Assembly: GCF_022538115.1 (NCBI RefSeq)
Contig: NZ_JAKZAL010000012.1
Coordinates: 62,001 to 126,000 of the forward strand
Source of the DNA: Cognataquiflexum rubidum
GTDB lineage: Bacteria; Bacteroidota; Bacteroidia; Cytophagales; Cyclobacteriaceae
DNA: 64,000 bases
Direction: 5' to 3'
The notes under the pieces are model-generated. The model worked only from the letters and a program-made list of their open reading frames with translations, searched no databases and was not told the origin of the DNA. Below, piece after piece: positions 26,199-34,537 of the stretch (position 1 is the stretch's first letter; every line of letters starts with the position of its first letter). The position numbers and the translations under genes were made by a program.

Positions 26199-27539
26199 AT
26201 GAACATTTTAAGACTACTTTCCGTCCTCCTTTTCCTTCTTTTATCACTTCCTTTTTTGGGCCATTCACAATCTTATATTGGGAACACGCTGGACAATAAC
26301 TCAGGTGTGCACTCTCTTCTCCTAAACCCCGCCAATGTCGTGGGATCTAAAACCAAGTTCGAGTTCAATATTATATCTGCGAGTGCTTTTGTCGGAAATG
26401 ATTACCTAGGCGTAGACTTCAGAGATTTGAAAAATATCGGAGATGGATTTTCCTTTGATTCTGATGTTGCAAAAACGCCAACGGATAGAAATAATTTTTT
26501 TGGAAATGCAGATGTGCTTGGCCCTTCTGTTATGTTTAGGTTGAATGAAAAAAGCAGCCTTGGGATCAACACCAGGGTGAGGACTTTTTTCAACATTCAC
26601 AATATCAGCGGTTTGTTTTATGAAAGTATTTCCGAAGGCTTTGATTCCCAATCTGATTTTCAGACTGAAATGGAAGACCTGTCAGGAACAGTACATGCAT
26701 GGGGAGAAATCGGTTTGACCTATGGCAGGATCATTTTGGATGATGAAACAAGTCGGTTGAAAATAGGAACCACTTTGAAATACCTCGGCGGAGCAGGTGG
26801 ACTTTTTACGTCAAGTCCGCAATTAAGTGCCGCATTTAACTCACAGGCGGGAATACTCACCACCGGCGGTACCTTGGATTATGGCTACACTTCGGATTTT
26901 GATACAGAAAATATCGAATTTACTGATTTCACAGGAGGATTCGGCGCTGACTTCGGCCTCGTGTATGAATTGAGAGCTAAAAGTGGGGTTACAAGTGATT
27001 CTCTCTATACTTTAAAACCTTACAAATTTCGGTTTGGAATTTCTGTGCTTGATATCGGGGCAATCAATTACCAAGATATCACCGAGTTTAATTACAATAT
27101 GAATGGTTCGGTATCAGTTTCCGAGTTTGACGAAAAGGACATCGAAGACGTATTGAATGATAACTTTCAGGGCACAGAAGTAATCGGAAACAGATCTTTA
27201 GGACTTCCGTCTTCCCTGCAGGGATTTATTGATTACAGTGTTTCAAAAAAGTTCTTTCTCAGCATGCATGGTGCTTTTTCACTCCGGGATGCCTCGACAT
27301 TTAAGGCAAACAATATCATCAACACCATTTCTGTCACACCAAGATTCGAATCCAAATGGCTCAGCATTTATAGTCCATTCAGTTTAAGACAATACCAATC
27401 CGGGATTATGTGGGGAGTAGGATTTAGGTCGGGCCCGTTTATGATAGGTTCGGGATCTGTATTATCAAATCTCCTTTCCAGTTCCTCAAAAAGTACAGAT
27501 GTGTTTATAGGATTCAAGGTGCCGATATTTAAAGATTAA
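26199..27539 (+). CDS. DUF5723-type outer-membrane protein
   Basis: 446 residues from the ATG at 26199, chosen because it begins a good signal peptide (MNILRLLSVLLFLLLSLPFLGHSQ). The mature start QSYIGNTLDNNSGVHSLLLNPANVV, with its LNPAN motif, is typical of the DUF5723/PorV-like family of Bacteroidota outer-membrane beta-barrels. Alternating hydrophobic strands follow, and the protein ends with FIGFKVPIFKD, consistent with a barrel. Function is unknown; family members occur near T9SS and surface genes. Transcribed divergently from the kinase, it could belong to its regulon, but that is only position-based. Confidence 0.8.
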   Translation: MNILRLLSVLLFLLLSLPFLGHSQSYIGNTLDNNSGVHSLLLNPANVVGSKTKFEFNIISASAFVGNDYLGVDFRDLKNIGDGFSFDSDVAKTPTDRNNFFGNADVLGPSVMFRLNEKSSLGINTRVRTFFNIHNISGLFYESISEGFDSQSDFQTEMEDLSGTVHAWGEIGLTYGRIILDDETSRLKIGTTLKYLGGAGGLFTSSPQLSAAFNSQAGILTTGGTLDYGYTSDFDTENIEFTDFTGGFGADFGLVYELRAKSGVTSDSLYTLKPYKFRFGISVLDIGAINYQDITEFNYNMNGSVSVSEFDEKDIEDVLNDNFQGTEVIGNRSLGLPSSLQGFIDYSVSKKFFLSMHGAFSLRDASTFKANNIINTISVTPRFESKWLSIYSPFSLRQYQSGIMWGVGFRSGPFMIGSGSVLSNLLSSSSKSTDVFIGFKVPIFKD

Positions 27540-27587
27540 GACCTGAACCAAGAATTGCGATTATGGAAAAGGTATCTTAATTATCCC

Positions 27588-29681
27588 TCAATCCTTGACA
27601 CACCTTACCGGATATAGCCCACCAGAACCTTCTGCCCTCGCCCTCATCTCTTCCCCAGAATCTAAACCAAGCAAGTAAAATGTATGGCTAAATGGAGGTT
27701 CTGGTTTGGTAGGAACACGAAAATAGGTTACCAAACCCTCTTCTTCATACATACCATTCCACTCTATATATCCTGTTGGCAGGGCAGAAAACCCGCTGAT
27801 ATTGGAACCTTTGACAACACTGTTTTCCCAACCCTGATAAGTTTTCATCTTGGTAGCATAACTTGGGCCCAAATATTCCTGTAGCTGATGCCAATCTTCT
27901 GACTCAGGATAGCGCCAACCAGTTGGACAGATTCCGCAGCAAACCGCTTTTCCGCTATATACATTCCCATATTTCTGATCGTTTCCGGGTTTTGTCTCGA
28001 GGACGGCATATACGCTGACTTCGGGGTTTCCGGCCCACTCTGAAGACGCATTGACTTTGGTGATTAGAGATCCGTCACTTTTTCTTGTAGTGCGGAGATT
28101 TTCCGCCATCCACCATTGATTGCCGATATTGACTGTCTTGTATACATTGCCATCGATGTCCGTTACTGTACTGAATTCCGGCATTTCAAACTCAATCGAC
28201 TCTTCACAACCGTCCGAATCCAGTACTTGTACAGTGTATGCACCGGGTGTAAAATCAAATGGCCCTGTTCCTGTCAACCCATTGCTCCAATTAATCTGAT
28301 AAGGAGGTGAACCATATTGAATATCAATCTGGATCTTTCCCTCATCCAAAACTACCTGTGCCAACATCGGACAGAAAACCTTGAGTTTGGCAGGAACATT
28401 TTTCTCAAAATCTCGAGAGTTCATATTCAAAACAAAGTCCTGATCCAGACCTGTCAAGCTTTCCAATTCTAACTTTAATTTACCCTCTTCAAATCCATAT
28501 CCAATAAATCTGATTTCCGGATTGTTAAAAATTTGGACCGTAATTGGAAAAGAAGACGGAAAAGGAATTTGTTCAAGTGGAGCTGATGCAGGAATGATAT
28601 AAAGAGGTTCTTCCTCCATAATTGGAAGACCTGCCCCGTTGGCCAACATAACCAGAATTTTGGAGGTGCTTTTTTTGAATGTTTTGAACCTTTCCCCTCT
28701 TGCTCTGAACTGATCTTCATAAAATGAATTAAGACCTATCATATTGGGTTTTTGAAATTCCCCAAAAGCATAAACTTCATTCATTTCACCGGATTCCAAA
28801 ATCAAAGTCGGCTGTTCCACAAATGATCCCGGTTGGTCTCCGGGTATTTTGAATGCAAGGTTTCTGAGGATCGGACAAGTCAAAGTTTTGGCTGCCAACG
28901 CCTCCATAAGGCCGATCTGATACCAAAATGACAAACCGATTCCGGTTTTGATTGATCGATAAAATTTAGAATCAGGCAATTCGGTATACTTTGCCAAAAA
29001 CTCAAAACCTCTTGGGGAAAAGGGTAGTGAAAACAAATTTTCAACGAAATTAATCCTCCCTAAAAAATCAACAATGGGATAATCTTCGCAGGCTGGAACT
29101 TTCAGTTTCGAGGGAGAATCTTTTAAAAAATTAAGCCAAAATTTATTAAAAGGCTTGGTCATAACCCCTTCGAAATCCTTTTTTTCCTTTTCGTTAAGTT
29201 GTGAATATTCCATTTTTAATTGGCTGATCCACTTCAAATAATCCTGAGAAAACCTGTCTAATGATCCGAAAGCTCCCATCTCCGACAATAAAGCTTCATT
29301 GTTTCGGATCAGGGCATCAAATACAGATTCCGCGGAAGGAGGAGGAAGGAAATATATACCGAGATTAAATTTCCATATCCTCGGTTTTCCATTGATCTCT
29401 ACTTTGAGTTCTGCGCGTCCCATGGGCAACTCAGGCATGATAAAAACCAATGAATCCTCTCCGGAGCGGCCCAAAGTGACCGGAATGGTTTCTGAAAAAT
29501 AGCCCTCAAAAATCTGTTCTTCTTTTCCAAGGCCGGGGGCATAGACTTTGACCAAGTCAAAGGCGGTGACATAATCATTCACAATAATCGGTTTATACAC
29601 TGGCACTTCCTCTTCTTCCCTGCATCCCAAAAGCAGTAAGATCGAAAAAATAGAGAGTAAAATTCTAAAAGAAGTATTCAT
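27588..29681 (-). CDS. FISUMP-domain lipoprotein, paralogue 2
   Basis: A 697-residue lipoprotein with SPII signal FRILLSIFSILLLLGC and an acidic tail (REEEEV), which may favour surface export in this phylum. The same layout as paralogues 1 and 3 is seen: an Ig-like start (GEDSLVFIMPELPMG), a helical middle (NEALLSEMGAFGSLDRFS, KTGIGLSFWYQIG), a SprB-like repeat (SPPYQINWSNG, FTPGAYTVQVLDSDGC), then a FISUMP domain (DIDGNVYKTVNIGNQWWM, ENLRTTRKSDG, YGNVYSGKAVCCGICPTGW, YPVRCVKD). It ends 48 bp from the convergent DUF5723 gene. Upstream, beyond a 400-bp gap, lie DinB and NarL regulator 2. Confidence 0.85.
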   Translation of the reverse strand: MNTSFRILLSIFSILLLLGCREEEEVPVYKPIIVNDYVTAFDLVKVYAPGLGKEEQIFEGYFSETIPVTLGRSGEDSLVFIMPELPMGRAELKVEINGKPRIWKFNLGIYFLPPPSAESVFDALIRNNEALLSEMGAFGSLDRFSQDYLKWISQLKMEYSQLNEKEKKDFEGVMTKPFNKFWLNFLKDSPSKLKVPACEDYPIVDFLGRINFVENLFSLPFSPRGFEFLAKYTELPDSKFYRSIKTGIGLSFWYQIGLMEALAAKTLTCPILRNLAFKIPGDQPGSFVEQPTLILESGEMNEVYAFGEFQKPNMIGLNSFYEDQFRARGERFKTFKKSTSKILVMLANGAGLPIMEEEPLYIIPASAPLEQIPFPSSFPITVQIFNNPEIRFIGYGFEEGKLKLELESLTGLDQDFVLNMNSRDFEKNVPAKLKVFCPMLAQVVLDEGKIQIDIQYGSPPYQINWSNGLTGTGPFDFTPGAYTVQVLDSDGCEESIEFEMPEFSTVTDIDGNVYKTVNIGNQWWMAENLRTTRKSDGSLITKVNASSEWAGNPEVSVYAVLETKPGNDQKYGNVYSGKAVCCGICPTGWRYPESEDWHQLQEYLGPSYATKMKTYQGWENSVVKGSNISGFSALPTGYIEWNGMYEEEGLVTYFRVPTKPEPPFSHTFYLLGLDSGEEMRARAEGSGGLYPVRCVKD

Positions 29682-30083
29682 CGCTATTCAGGTTTTTGGA
29701 ATTCAAATGGCCCGGCCTACATTCATCAAACTCAGATAAAGAATTTGATTTTGTACAATAAAGTTACCAAACCTTTGACATTCAGAAGACTAAACAAAAG
29801 TCTTTGTTTGGCAAAAAATGAAAACTCAAAAAATGATTTTGGTGAATTTTAATTATCTCGAAGGATTCTTCCTAGATTATTACAGTCGGTGTGGGCTTAA
29901 TCCTGCTTTTTTCTCATTTCCTTAATTTCCATAAAAAAAAGCTGCTGCTGAATTAATCAGCAACAGCATTGGTCGATAAAAAATGTTCAATCAAGTGAAT
30001 TTTAAATTTCAAAAACAAAAATTCCAAAAGTCTAGGTTTGAAATTAATCAACAAAAAAAATTTAAAAAGCAGTAAAATCGTTG
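29682..30083. other. Intergenic gap with copied terminator
   Basis: This gap is AT-rich DNA holding the promoter of FISUMP paralogue 2 (near 29690-29850) and the terminator/repeat at 29935-29995. I see no gene. Confidence 0.5.
29933..29995 (-). terminator. Terminator hairpin, copy 1 of a 54-bp exact repeat
   Basis: On the minus strand the arms GCTGTTGCTGA and TCAGCAGCAGC with loop TTAAT are followed by T8, which makes a strong rho-independent terminator about 90 bp past the DinB stop. Positions 29942-29995 recur without a change at 33874-33927. Confidence 0.85.
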
Positions 30084-30614
30084 TCACATTTTTCCTAAAA
30101 GTTGAGAAACCTGATCTGTATGTCTATTCAAATGGAACCGCAAAAATTCAAGGCGCTGATGAAAGTCTAATGGTCCTGAGATGGGATGGGGCTGGGACTG
30201 TATTCTCAATTCTGTTTCTTGTAAATCATCTCCAAATCCATGAAGTACTTCTTGGAGACTTCTTAGGGAAGTCTTCCAAAATGACAAAGGACCGCCTAGT
30301 CGGGGAACTGCCACTGCAGGTACTTTTTCCTTGGACTCCCATGTAAGTTCGATTACCTGTTCTATCGACATACCCTGATGAGGTGATTCATAGGTAAGCA
30401 CCATTTCGCCATTCCTGATGGCATGAAGGGTTTTCCACATTCCAAAAATCCCTCCCTGTTCCGCCCAAAAAAGATGTTCTGTGATTTCAATTAGGCTCCA
30501 CACTTCAGGGTCGGGTTTCCATTTGGCCTGGGCTTCTGACACATTTTTTATTTGCTCGAGGTACAGCTTACGGGCTGTCGATACTTCTTGGACGAGCTTT
30601 TGAATAGTGTTCAT
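30084..30614 (-). CDS. DinB-superfamily protein
   Basis: 176 residues of a four-helix DinB/YfiT-like metal-binding fold: MNTIQKLVQEVSTARKLYL, WKPDPEVWSLIEITEHLFWAE (first His), then a C-terminal LRFHLNRHTDQVSQL (two further His), the usual three-His metal site. Members include thiol-dependent transferases; the reaction here cannot be told. The gene starts 9 bp after the stop of NarL regulator 2 and probably shares a transcript with it, ending at the 29.94 kb terminator. Confidence 0.85.
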   Translation of the reverse strand: MNTIQKLVQEVSTARKLYLEQIKNVSEAQAKWKPDPEVWSLIEITEHLFWAEQGGIFGMWKTLHAIRNGEMVLTYESPHQGMSIEQVIELTWESKEKVPAVAVPRLGGPLSFWKTSLRSLQEVLHGFGDDLQETELRIQSQPHPISGPLDFHQRLEFLRFHLNRHTDQVSQLLGKM

Positions 30615-30623
30615 AACATTAAG

Positions 30624-31268
30624 TTAAAGCCCCGGATGCTCTTTTATCAAGCCTAGTAAACCCGAAATATTATGTACATGGAGTTTTTTGTAAATGTTTT
30701 TTCGGTGCGTTTTTACTGTCAAGGGACTGAGATTCAATTGCTGCGCGATTTCTTTGTTTTCACTCTGATTGAGAATCATTTTTAAGATTTCAGTTTCTCT
30801 ATCAGATAGCCCATATTCGGCTCTCAGTTTTTGGTAGAGGCAGTTCCAATGTCCATTATATATGTTTTTTGTAATTGATACCGGCTGGAAATATTCACCT
30901 CCTCCGGCGATGACCTCGAGAGCTTCACGGAAAATTTCAAAACAGGAATCCTTTCCCACAAAGCCTTTGGCGCCAAGATTTTTACAGGCTTCCAAAGTTC
31001 CTTTGGTATGGTGGCCGCTGAGAATCATGGTTTTCATGTCAGGAAATTTTCGGCTGAGATGTGGCAAAAGCTGCATCCCATCCATCACAGGCATATGGAG
31101 GTCAAGAACAAGGACATCTACTTTTTGATTACTTTCAAGAAACAAAATGACCTCTCTCCCATTCTGAACACTTCCTACCAATTCACATCCGGGAATAAAG
31201 TCCAGAATTCTTTTGATTCCTACTGCAAAAAGATTGTGATCATCTGCTAATAAAATAGAAACTCCCAT
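30624..31268 (-). CDS. NarL/LuxR-type response regulator 2 (orphan)
   Basis: 214 residues. The receiver (ILLADDHNLFAVG, Asp56 in VLVLDLHMPVMDG, LSGHHTKGT, GAKGFVGKDS with the Lys) is followed by a linker and a LuxR-type HTH (YGLSDRETEILKMILNQSENK, EIAQQLNLSPLTVKTHRKNIYKKL). It is closely related to regulator 3 at 37.8 kb and to the dead copy at 34.1 kb. No histidine kinase gene is adjacent, so its partner must be encoded elsewhere, possibly the kinase at 38.4 kb. It lies between the DsrE-like gene (66 bp upstream) and the DinB gene (9 bp downstream). Confidence 0.92.
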   Translation of the reverse strand: MGVSILLADDHNLFAVGIKRILDFIPGCELVGSVQNGREVILFLESNQKVDVLVLDLHMPVMDGMQLLPHLSRKFPDMKTMILSGHHTKGTLEACKNLGAKGFVGKDSCFEIFREALEVIAGGGEYFQPVSITKNIYNGHWNCLYQKLRAEYGLSDRETEILKMILNQSENKEIAQQLNLSPLTVKTHRKNIYKKLHVHNISGLLGLIKEHPGL

Positions 31269-31334
31269 AGCTGAAATTTTTATATAAGAAAACAGATAAA
31301 ATGCTTAAATACGGGTTATTGCAAGCTCTAAATC

Positions 31335-31793
31335 TCAATACACAAACATCCTGTCACTTTCCATCGACAATTGAAGCAAGACTTTTGGCATGGCAAACTC
31401 CGCAGTCTTGTCGCTCAAATCTGCTTCGGTCAACCCTCTTGACTTGGCTGACATGCCGGATAAATAGAATTTACCACCTCCTTTTAGAATGGCATCATAA
31501 TGAGCCCGGAGATTACCGGTGCCAAGACCTACCAAATTATCAAGCACATCGGAACGAAGTAACTGGACTGCATCTCCTGCCAAGAACAGTGTCACCGAAT
31601 ACCCTTCTTCTATGGCAGTTTTAGCCACTAAGAAACCTAGTGTTGCCCGCGTAGGATTTTCGGGACCATGAGTAATGTGTATCAATACTTTCACTTTCTC
31701 TTCCTTCGTGGTTTCGGTTTGCGCTATTGCTTCTAAACTAAATGCAACAATTACTACCAAAAGGATTATTTTCAATGTGATATTACTTTCCAT
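31335..31793 (-). CDS. Exported DsrE/DsrF-like protein
   Basis: A 152-residue protein with an N-terminal signal peptide (LKIILLVVIVAFSLEAIAQ) followed by a DsrE-like alpha/beta fold: VKVLIHITHGPENPTRATLGF, LVAKTAIEEGYSVTLFLAGDAV, then YLSGMSAKSRGL. The DsrE family covers sulfur-relay and peroxiredoxin-like proteins. The Cys used in sulfur transfer is absent from the predicted mature part, so a sulfur carrier role is doubtful. Export is unusual for the fold but is seen in Bacteroidota. It is first in a possible DsrE-NarL-DinB minus-strand run. Confidence 0.85.
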   Translation of the reverse strand: MESNITLKIILLVVIVAFSLEAIAQTETTKEEKVKVLIHITHGPENPTRATLGFLVAKTAIEEGYSVTLFLAGDAVQLLRSDVLDNLVGLGTGNLRAHYDAILKGGGKFYLSGMSAKSRGLTEADLSDKTAEFAMPKVLLQLSMESDRMFVY

Positions 31794-31966
31794 AAAATTT
31801 GATGTTTAGGAGAAAAACTCTAAGACTAACAACCGCTAGTATTCCTAAACATAAAACCATATTTTAAAAATTGTGTGTATCAAAAGATACTTATCTCAAA
31901 ATAAATATTTGAAATTGTTAATAAAACGGATTCTTAATCTGTTTTGCTAATTTCTAGAAGTAAGAT

Positions 31967-32599
31967 TTAAGAATTTAATTGTATGTATCCCCTATAAAGT
32001 TTTACCAGCTTTTCCTTTTCAAACTGTTTCAAAATCCTCGATATGACCACTCGTGTAGTGCCCAAATCATTCGCCAGCGTTTGATGGGAAACAGGGATTT
32101 TATTGGAGCTTTCATTTTTAATGTATGCGGTGAGGTATTCCTTCAAACGTACATTAATAGGCTTAAAGGCCACATTACCAAAAGCATTGAGCAACTCATC
32201 GTATCGGCTTTTGAAAGTCCTCAGGATAAATTTATTCCAAGAAGGGTATTTGAGTTGCCATTCGGCAATGAGATGAGCAGGAAGGACAAGAATTTCAGAT
32301 TCCTCCATGGCAATGCCATTGGCAGTGCTGTAATAATCAAAATAGGCAGATGACAAAGACATCATGCAGGTTTGCTCAGGTCCCACATAGTAGAGTAAAA
32401 TTTCCCTGTCTTCATTCTGTTGATATACTCTCAACAATCCTTTGATGACTATGGGTAGAAAATTCAGGTACTGACCTTCCTTTATCAGAATTTCACCTTT
32501 GCTTGCTTTGATGAATTTGGCATGTTTCAGAATTTCCTTTTGAAGTTCAGGTTCCGAAAAAGATTTCAATTCTTTGAATAAATCTAATGTTGCTTCCAT
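31967..32599 (-). CDS. Crp/Fnr-family transcriptional regulator
   Basis: 210 residues: a cyclic-nucleotide-binding-like beta-barrel (about 20-130; GEILIKEGQYLNFLPIVIKGLLRVYQ, ILLYYVGPEQTCMMSLSSA), a long helix (YPSWNKFILRTF) and a winged-helix domain with recognition helix LANDLGTTRVVISRILKQFE. The barrel lacks the RxS phosphate-binding pair of true cAMP sensors and there is no Fnr-type Cys cluster, so the ligand is unknown. It is monocistronic, 170 bp upstream of the DsrE-like gene on the same strand, and may control that run. Confidence 0.9.
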   Translation of the reverse strand: MEATLDLFKELKSFSEPELQKEILKHAKFIKASKGEILIKEGQYLNFLPIVIKGLLRVYQQNEDREILLYYVGPEQTCMMSLSSAYFDYYSTANGIAMEESEILVLPAHLIAEWQLKYPSWNKFILRTFKSRYDELLNAFGNVAFKPINVRLKEYLTAYIKNESSNKIPVSHQTLANDLGTTRVVISRILKQFEKEKLVKLYRGYIQLNS

Positions 32600-32712
32600 T
32601 GTCGTCTTGTTTCAAAATATCGGAAAAAAGAAAAAGTATTTCTCGCTAAAAATATTAAAAACGAAATACTAAATGTTGTAAAAAAGCGAATGGGAAAAAT
32701 AAATTTGGATAA

Positions 32713-33580
32713 TTATTCGGGGAAGTATTTTTTAACTTCTTTTTCAACAAGAGCGTTTACATTGTTAATCCTACGCTTGTATTCCTTTGGGGTCATTCCT
32801 AAAAATTGTTTGAAATCCTTGTACAAATGAGGTTTGTCAGTATATCCAAATTGAATTGCAAAACTCAGAATATCTGCCGTGGGTGAGGAATCCAAAGCAA
32901 ATAACAGCGAATTGAACCTGATAATTCTGCAAAATAGTTTTGGTGAAATCCCAACTTGATTTTTAAAATGAATCTGAAAAGTCCGATTATTGATTCCGAG
33001 CTGTTCTACAATTTCCTCAAGGTTAACAACACCCATGTTCATATGGATTTGATGGATTACTGAAGGAATAAATTCGGAAACCTTTTTTCTTGGCATTGAA
33101 TTGAAATGATCTTTCAAATAATTATTGACATGTTCTATACAAGATTCGATTTTGGCAGTGGATTCAAATAGATGCTTGATCTTTTGGTGTAATTCCGGCA
33201 AACCCAATAGGTCAAGTGGCAGGCATAACCTTATCTGTGATCTGACTTGCAGGACCATCTAAAAAATGAAAAAGACCGGTCGGGGTAAATACAATAACGA
33301 AAATATCAAAATGGCCCCTCAAATTGGAAAGCCCCATTTTGCTCATTTGCCCAAAGAGATAAGGACTGAATTTTTCAAAATAAATTTTTGAAGATTTGTC
33401 TGGATAAATGAGATATGAATTTGGATTAACATCCACGGGAATTGTCAGTGCTGCCGTTCCCTTTGGCGTAAAGAACTGATTTTCTAAACCTTCAAATTTA
33501 TGGGCTGTATAAAAATAGCCTAAAACATAAGGAGACAGTGATTCATCAGGCCTATAAGAAACAATCTCATTCATAATCAT
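32713..33580 (-). pseudogene. AraC-family regulator split by a frameshift
   Basis: Two overlapping frames together make one regulator. The first (start 33580) gives the N-terminal ligand domain: ESLSPYVLGYFYTAHKFEG, TPKGTAALTIPV, VFTPTGLFHFLDG, ending ITDKVMPAT at 33212. The second frame resumes with LPLDLLGLPELHQKI and carries a full AraC HTH pair (NLEEIVEQLGINNRTF, FKNQVGISPKLF, ILSFAIQFGYTD, FKQFLGMTPKEYKR). One extra base near 33224-33229 breaks the frame. No homopolymer is there, so a real mutation is more likely than a sequencing slip. Joined, it would give about 285 residues, the normal length. Either half alone is unlikely to work as a regulator. Confidence 0.8.
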
Positions 33581-33695
33581 CAGCTTACTGAAACAATCCT
33601 TAAACTAATTTAAGTAAAATTCAACTCAAAAAACTATGGGCTTCGTGAAAATGTTTTCGAAAAAGAGGCCTTTTTAATCGGAATCATAGCAAAAA

Positions 33696-33888
33696 GTAAG
33701 TTTTTTCAAAAATCAAGGTTCTATTTTCAATTCTTGATTTTTGGGCGTTTTATAGGAAAAGCTGGTTTCCTGTAAATCGGGATTTTTCTGCCAATAAATT
33801 TTATGGAGAAGAAGGTATTGAAGGCTATGAGATTGGAGAAAAATACATCAAGGTCAAATACCGCAAAAAAAAACTGCTGCTGAATTAA
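33696..33888 (+). pseudogene. Coding-like remnant, identity unclear
   Basis: A stop-free plus-strand frame without a start codon reads FWAFYRKSWFP and then GEEGIEGYEIGEKYIKVKYR, and ends inside the A-tract of the copied terminator. The amino-acid pattern looks like real protein, with a beta-strand-rich KTSC-like end, but I cannot assign it. It may be the truncated tail of a gene whose end was replaced by the repeat. Confidence 0.3.
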
Positions 33889-33927
33889 TCAGCAACAGCA
33901 TTGGTCGATAAAAAATGTTCAATCAAG
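33865..33927 (-). terminator. Terminator hairpin, copy 2 of a 54-bp exact repeat
   Basis: Positions 33874-33927 are identical to 29942-29995. Read on the minus strand it is again a hairpin followed by a T-run. It lies downstream of the dead NarL regulator in the same relative direction as copy 1 lies downstream of regulator 2 and DinB, so regulator and terminator were probably copied together. Confidence 0.75.
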
Positions 33928-34000
33928 GGTAAATCTATAATGGGATCGATTTCAAATAAGTCTTTTTCGATTGTAACACAGGTAAATATCGGGCTATCAA

Positions 34001-34042
34001 AGTCGGCAAAAAATACCCCAAAAGGAGTATTTTTTGCCGACT
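34001..34042. promoter_or_regulatory. 42-bp near-perfect palindrome with NarL-type 7-2-7 site
   Basis: The outer arms AGTCGGCAAAAAATAC and GTATTTTTTGCCGACT are perfect inverted repeats of 16 bp. The centre holds TACCCCA AA AGGAGTA (34014-34029), the same 16-bp site found before two lipoprotein genes. NarL heptamers follow TACYYMT in tail-to-tail pairs with 2-bp spacing; the right half (TACTCCT on the other strand) fits fully and the left half fits 6 of 7. No intact gene starts close by. The nearest downstream minus-strand start is the broken AraC gene at 33580. With its TTTTTAAATT tail it could also act as a terminator. Confidence 0.6.
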
Positions 34043-34092
34043 GTTTTTAAATTGGAAAAAAACGTTTCCCTTAGTAACAGAATTTATCAGCA

Positions 34093-34470
34093 CAACTTAG
34101 GATGTTCTTAGACCAAGGCCACCTGCTCGGCCAAATTTCTTACTCCAGGTTTTCTGAAAATATTCTTTCGGTATGTTCTGACTGTAAGGGGACTCGGGTT
34201 CAGGTGTATTGCGATTTCTTTGGTTTCACTTTGATTGAATATCATTTTTATGATTTCATTTCTCTGTTAGATTTCCCATATGACTCTCGCAATTTTTGTT
34301 AGGAGCATTTCCAATATCCATTTATTTATGTTTTTCAAAATTGTGACAAGTTGGAAATATTCACCACATGCGGTGATGGCCTCGAGGGCTTCCTGAAAAA
34401 CTTCAAAATAGGGATTCTTTCCCAAAAAGCCTTTGGCGCTATCCTCTCGGTTGTCCCGTCCAATATCCAA
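34093..34470 (-). pseudogene. Dead NarL-type response regulator
   Basis: The minus strand reads SAKGFLGKNPYFEVFQEALEA, then an eroded linker, then IKMIFNQSETKEIAIHLNPSPL and TVRTYRKNIFRKPGVRNLAEQ VALV, a stop, EHPKL. This matches the end of the receiver and the whole LuxR HTH of regulators 2 and 3 (AKGFVGKDS, MILNQSENKEIAQQLNLSPL, HRKNIFRKLGVRNLAG). The first two thirds of the receiver, with the phosphoacceptor Asp, are missing. There is at least one frameshift near the linker and an in-frame TAA near the end. It is a clear pseudogene copied from the family that still has two live members on either side. Confidence 0.85.
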
Positions 34471-34476
34471 CTTCTC

Positions 34477-34516
34477 AAAAAAAAAAAGTCACCCAAATCC
34501 CTGAGTGACTTTTTTG
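34477..34516 (-). terminator. Rho-independent terminator of the collagen-like gene
   Basis: The hairpin arms AAAAAAGTCAC and GTGACTTTTTT have loop CCAAATCCCTGA. On the minus strand a long T-run (11 T) follows. It lies 22 bp past the stop of the collagen-like lipoprotein. Confidence 0.9.
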
Positions 34517-34537
34517 AAAATATAGACGAATAATAAA

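Larger units (their letters stand above)
33581..34537. other. Gene-poor gap with remnants, repeat and palindrome
   Basis: This 957-bp stretch has no intact gene. In order it holds a coding-like remnant (33696-33888, plus), a copied terminator (33864-33927), the 42-bp palindrome with a NarL-type site (34001-34042), a dead NarL regulator (34093-34470, minus) and the terminator of the collagen-like lipoprotein (34477-34516). Confidence 0.7.
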
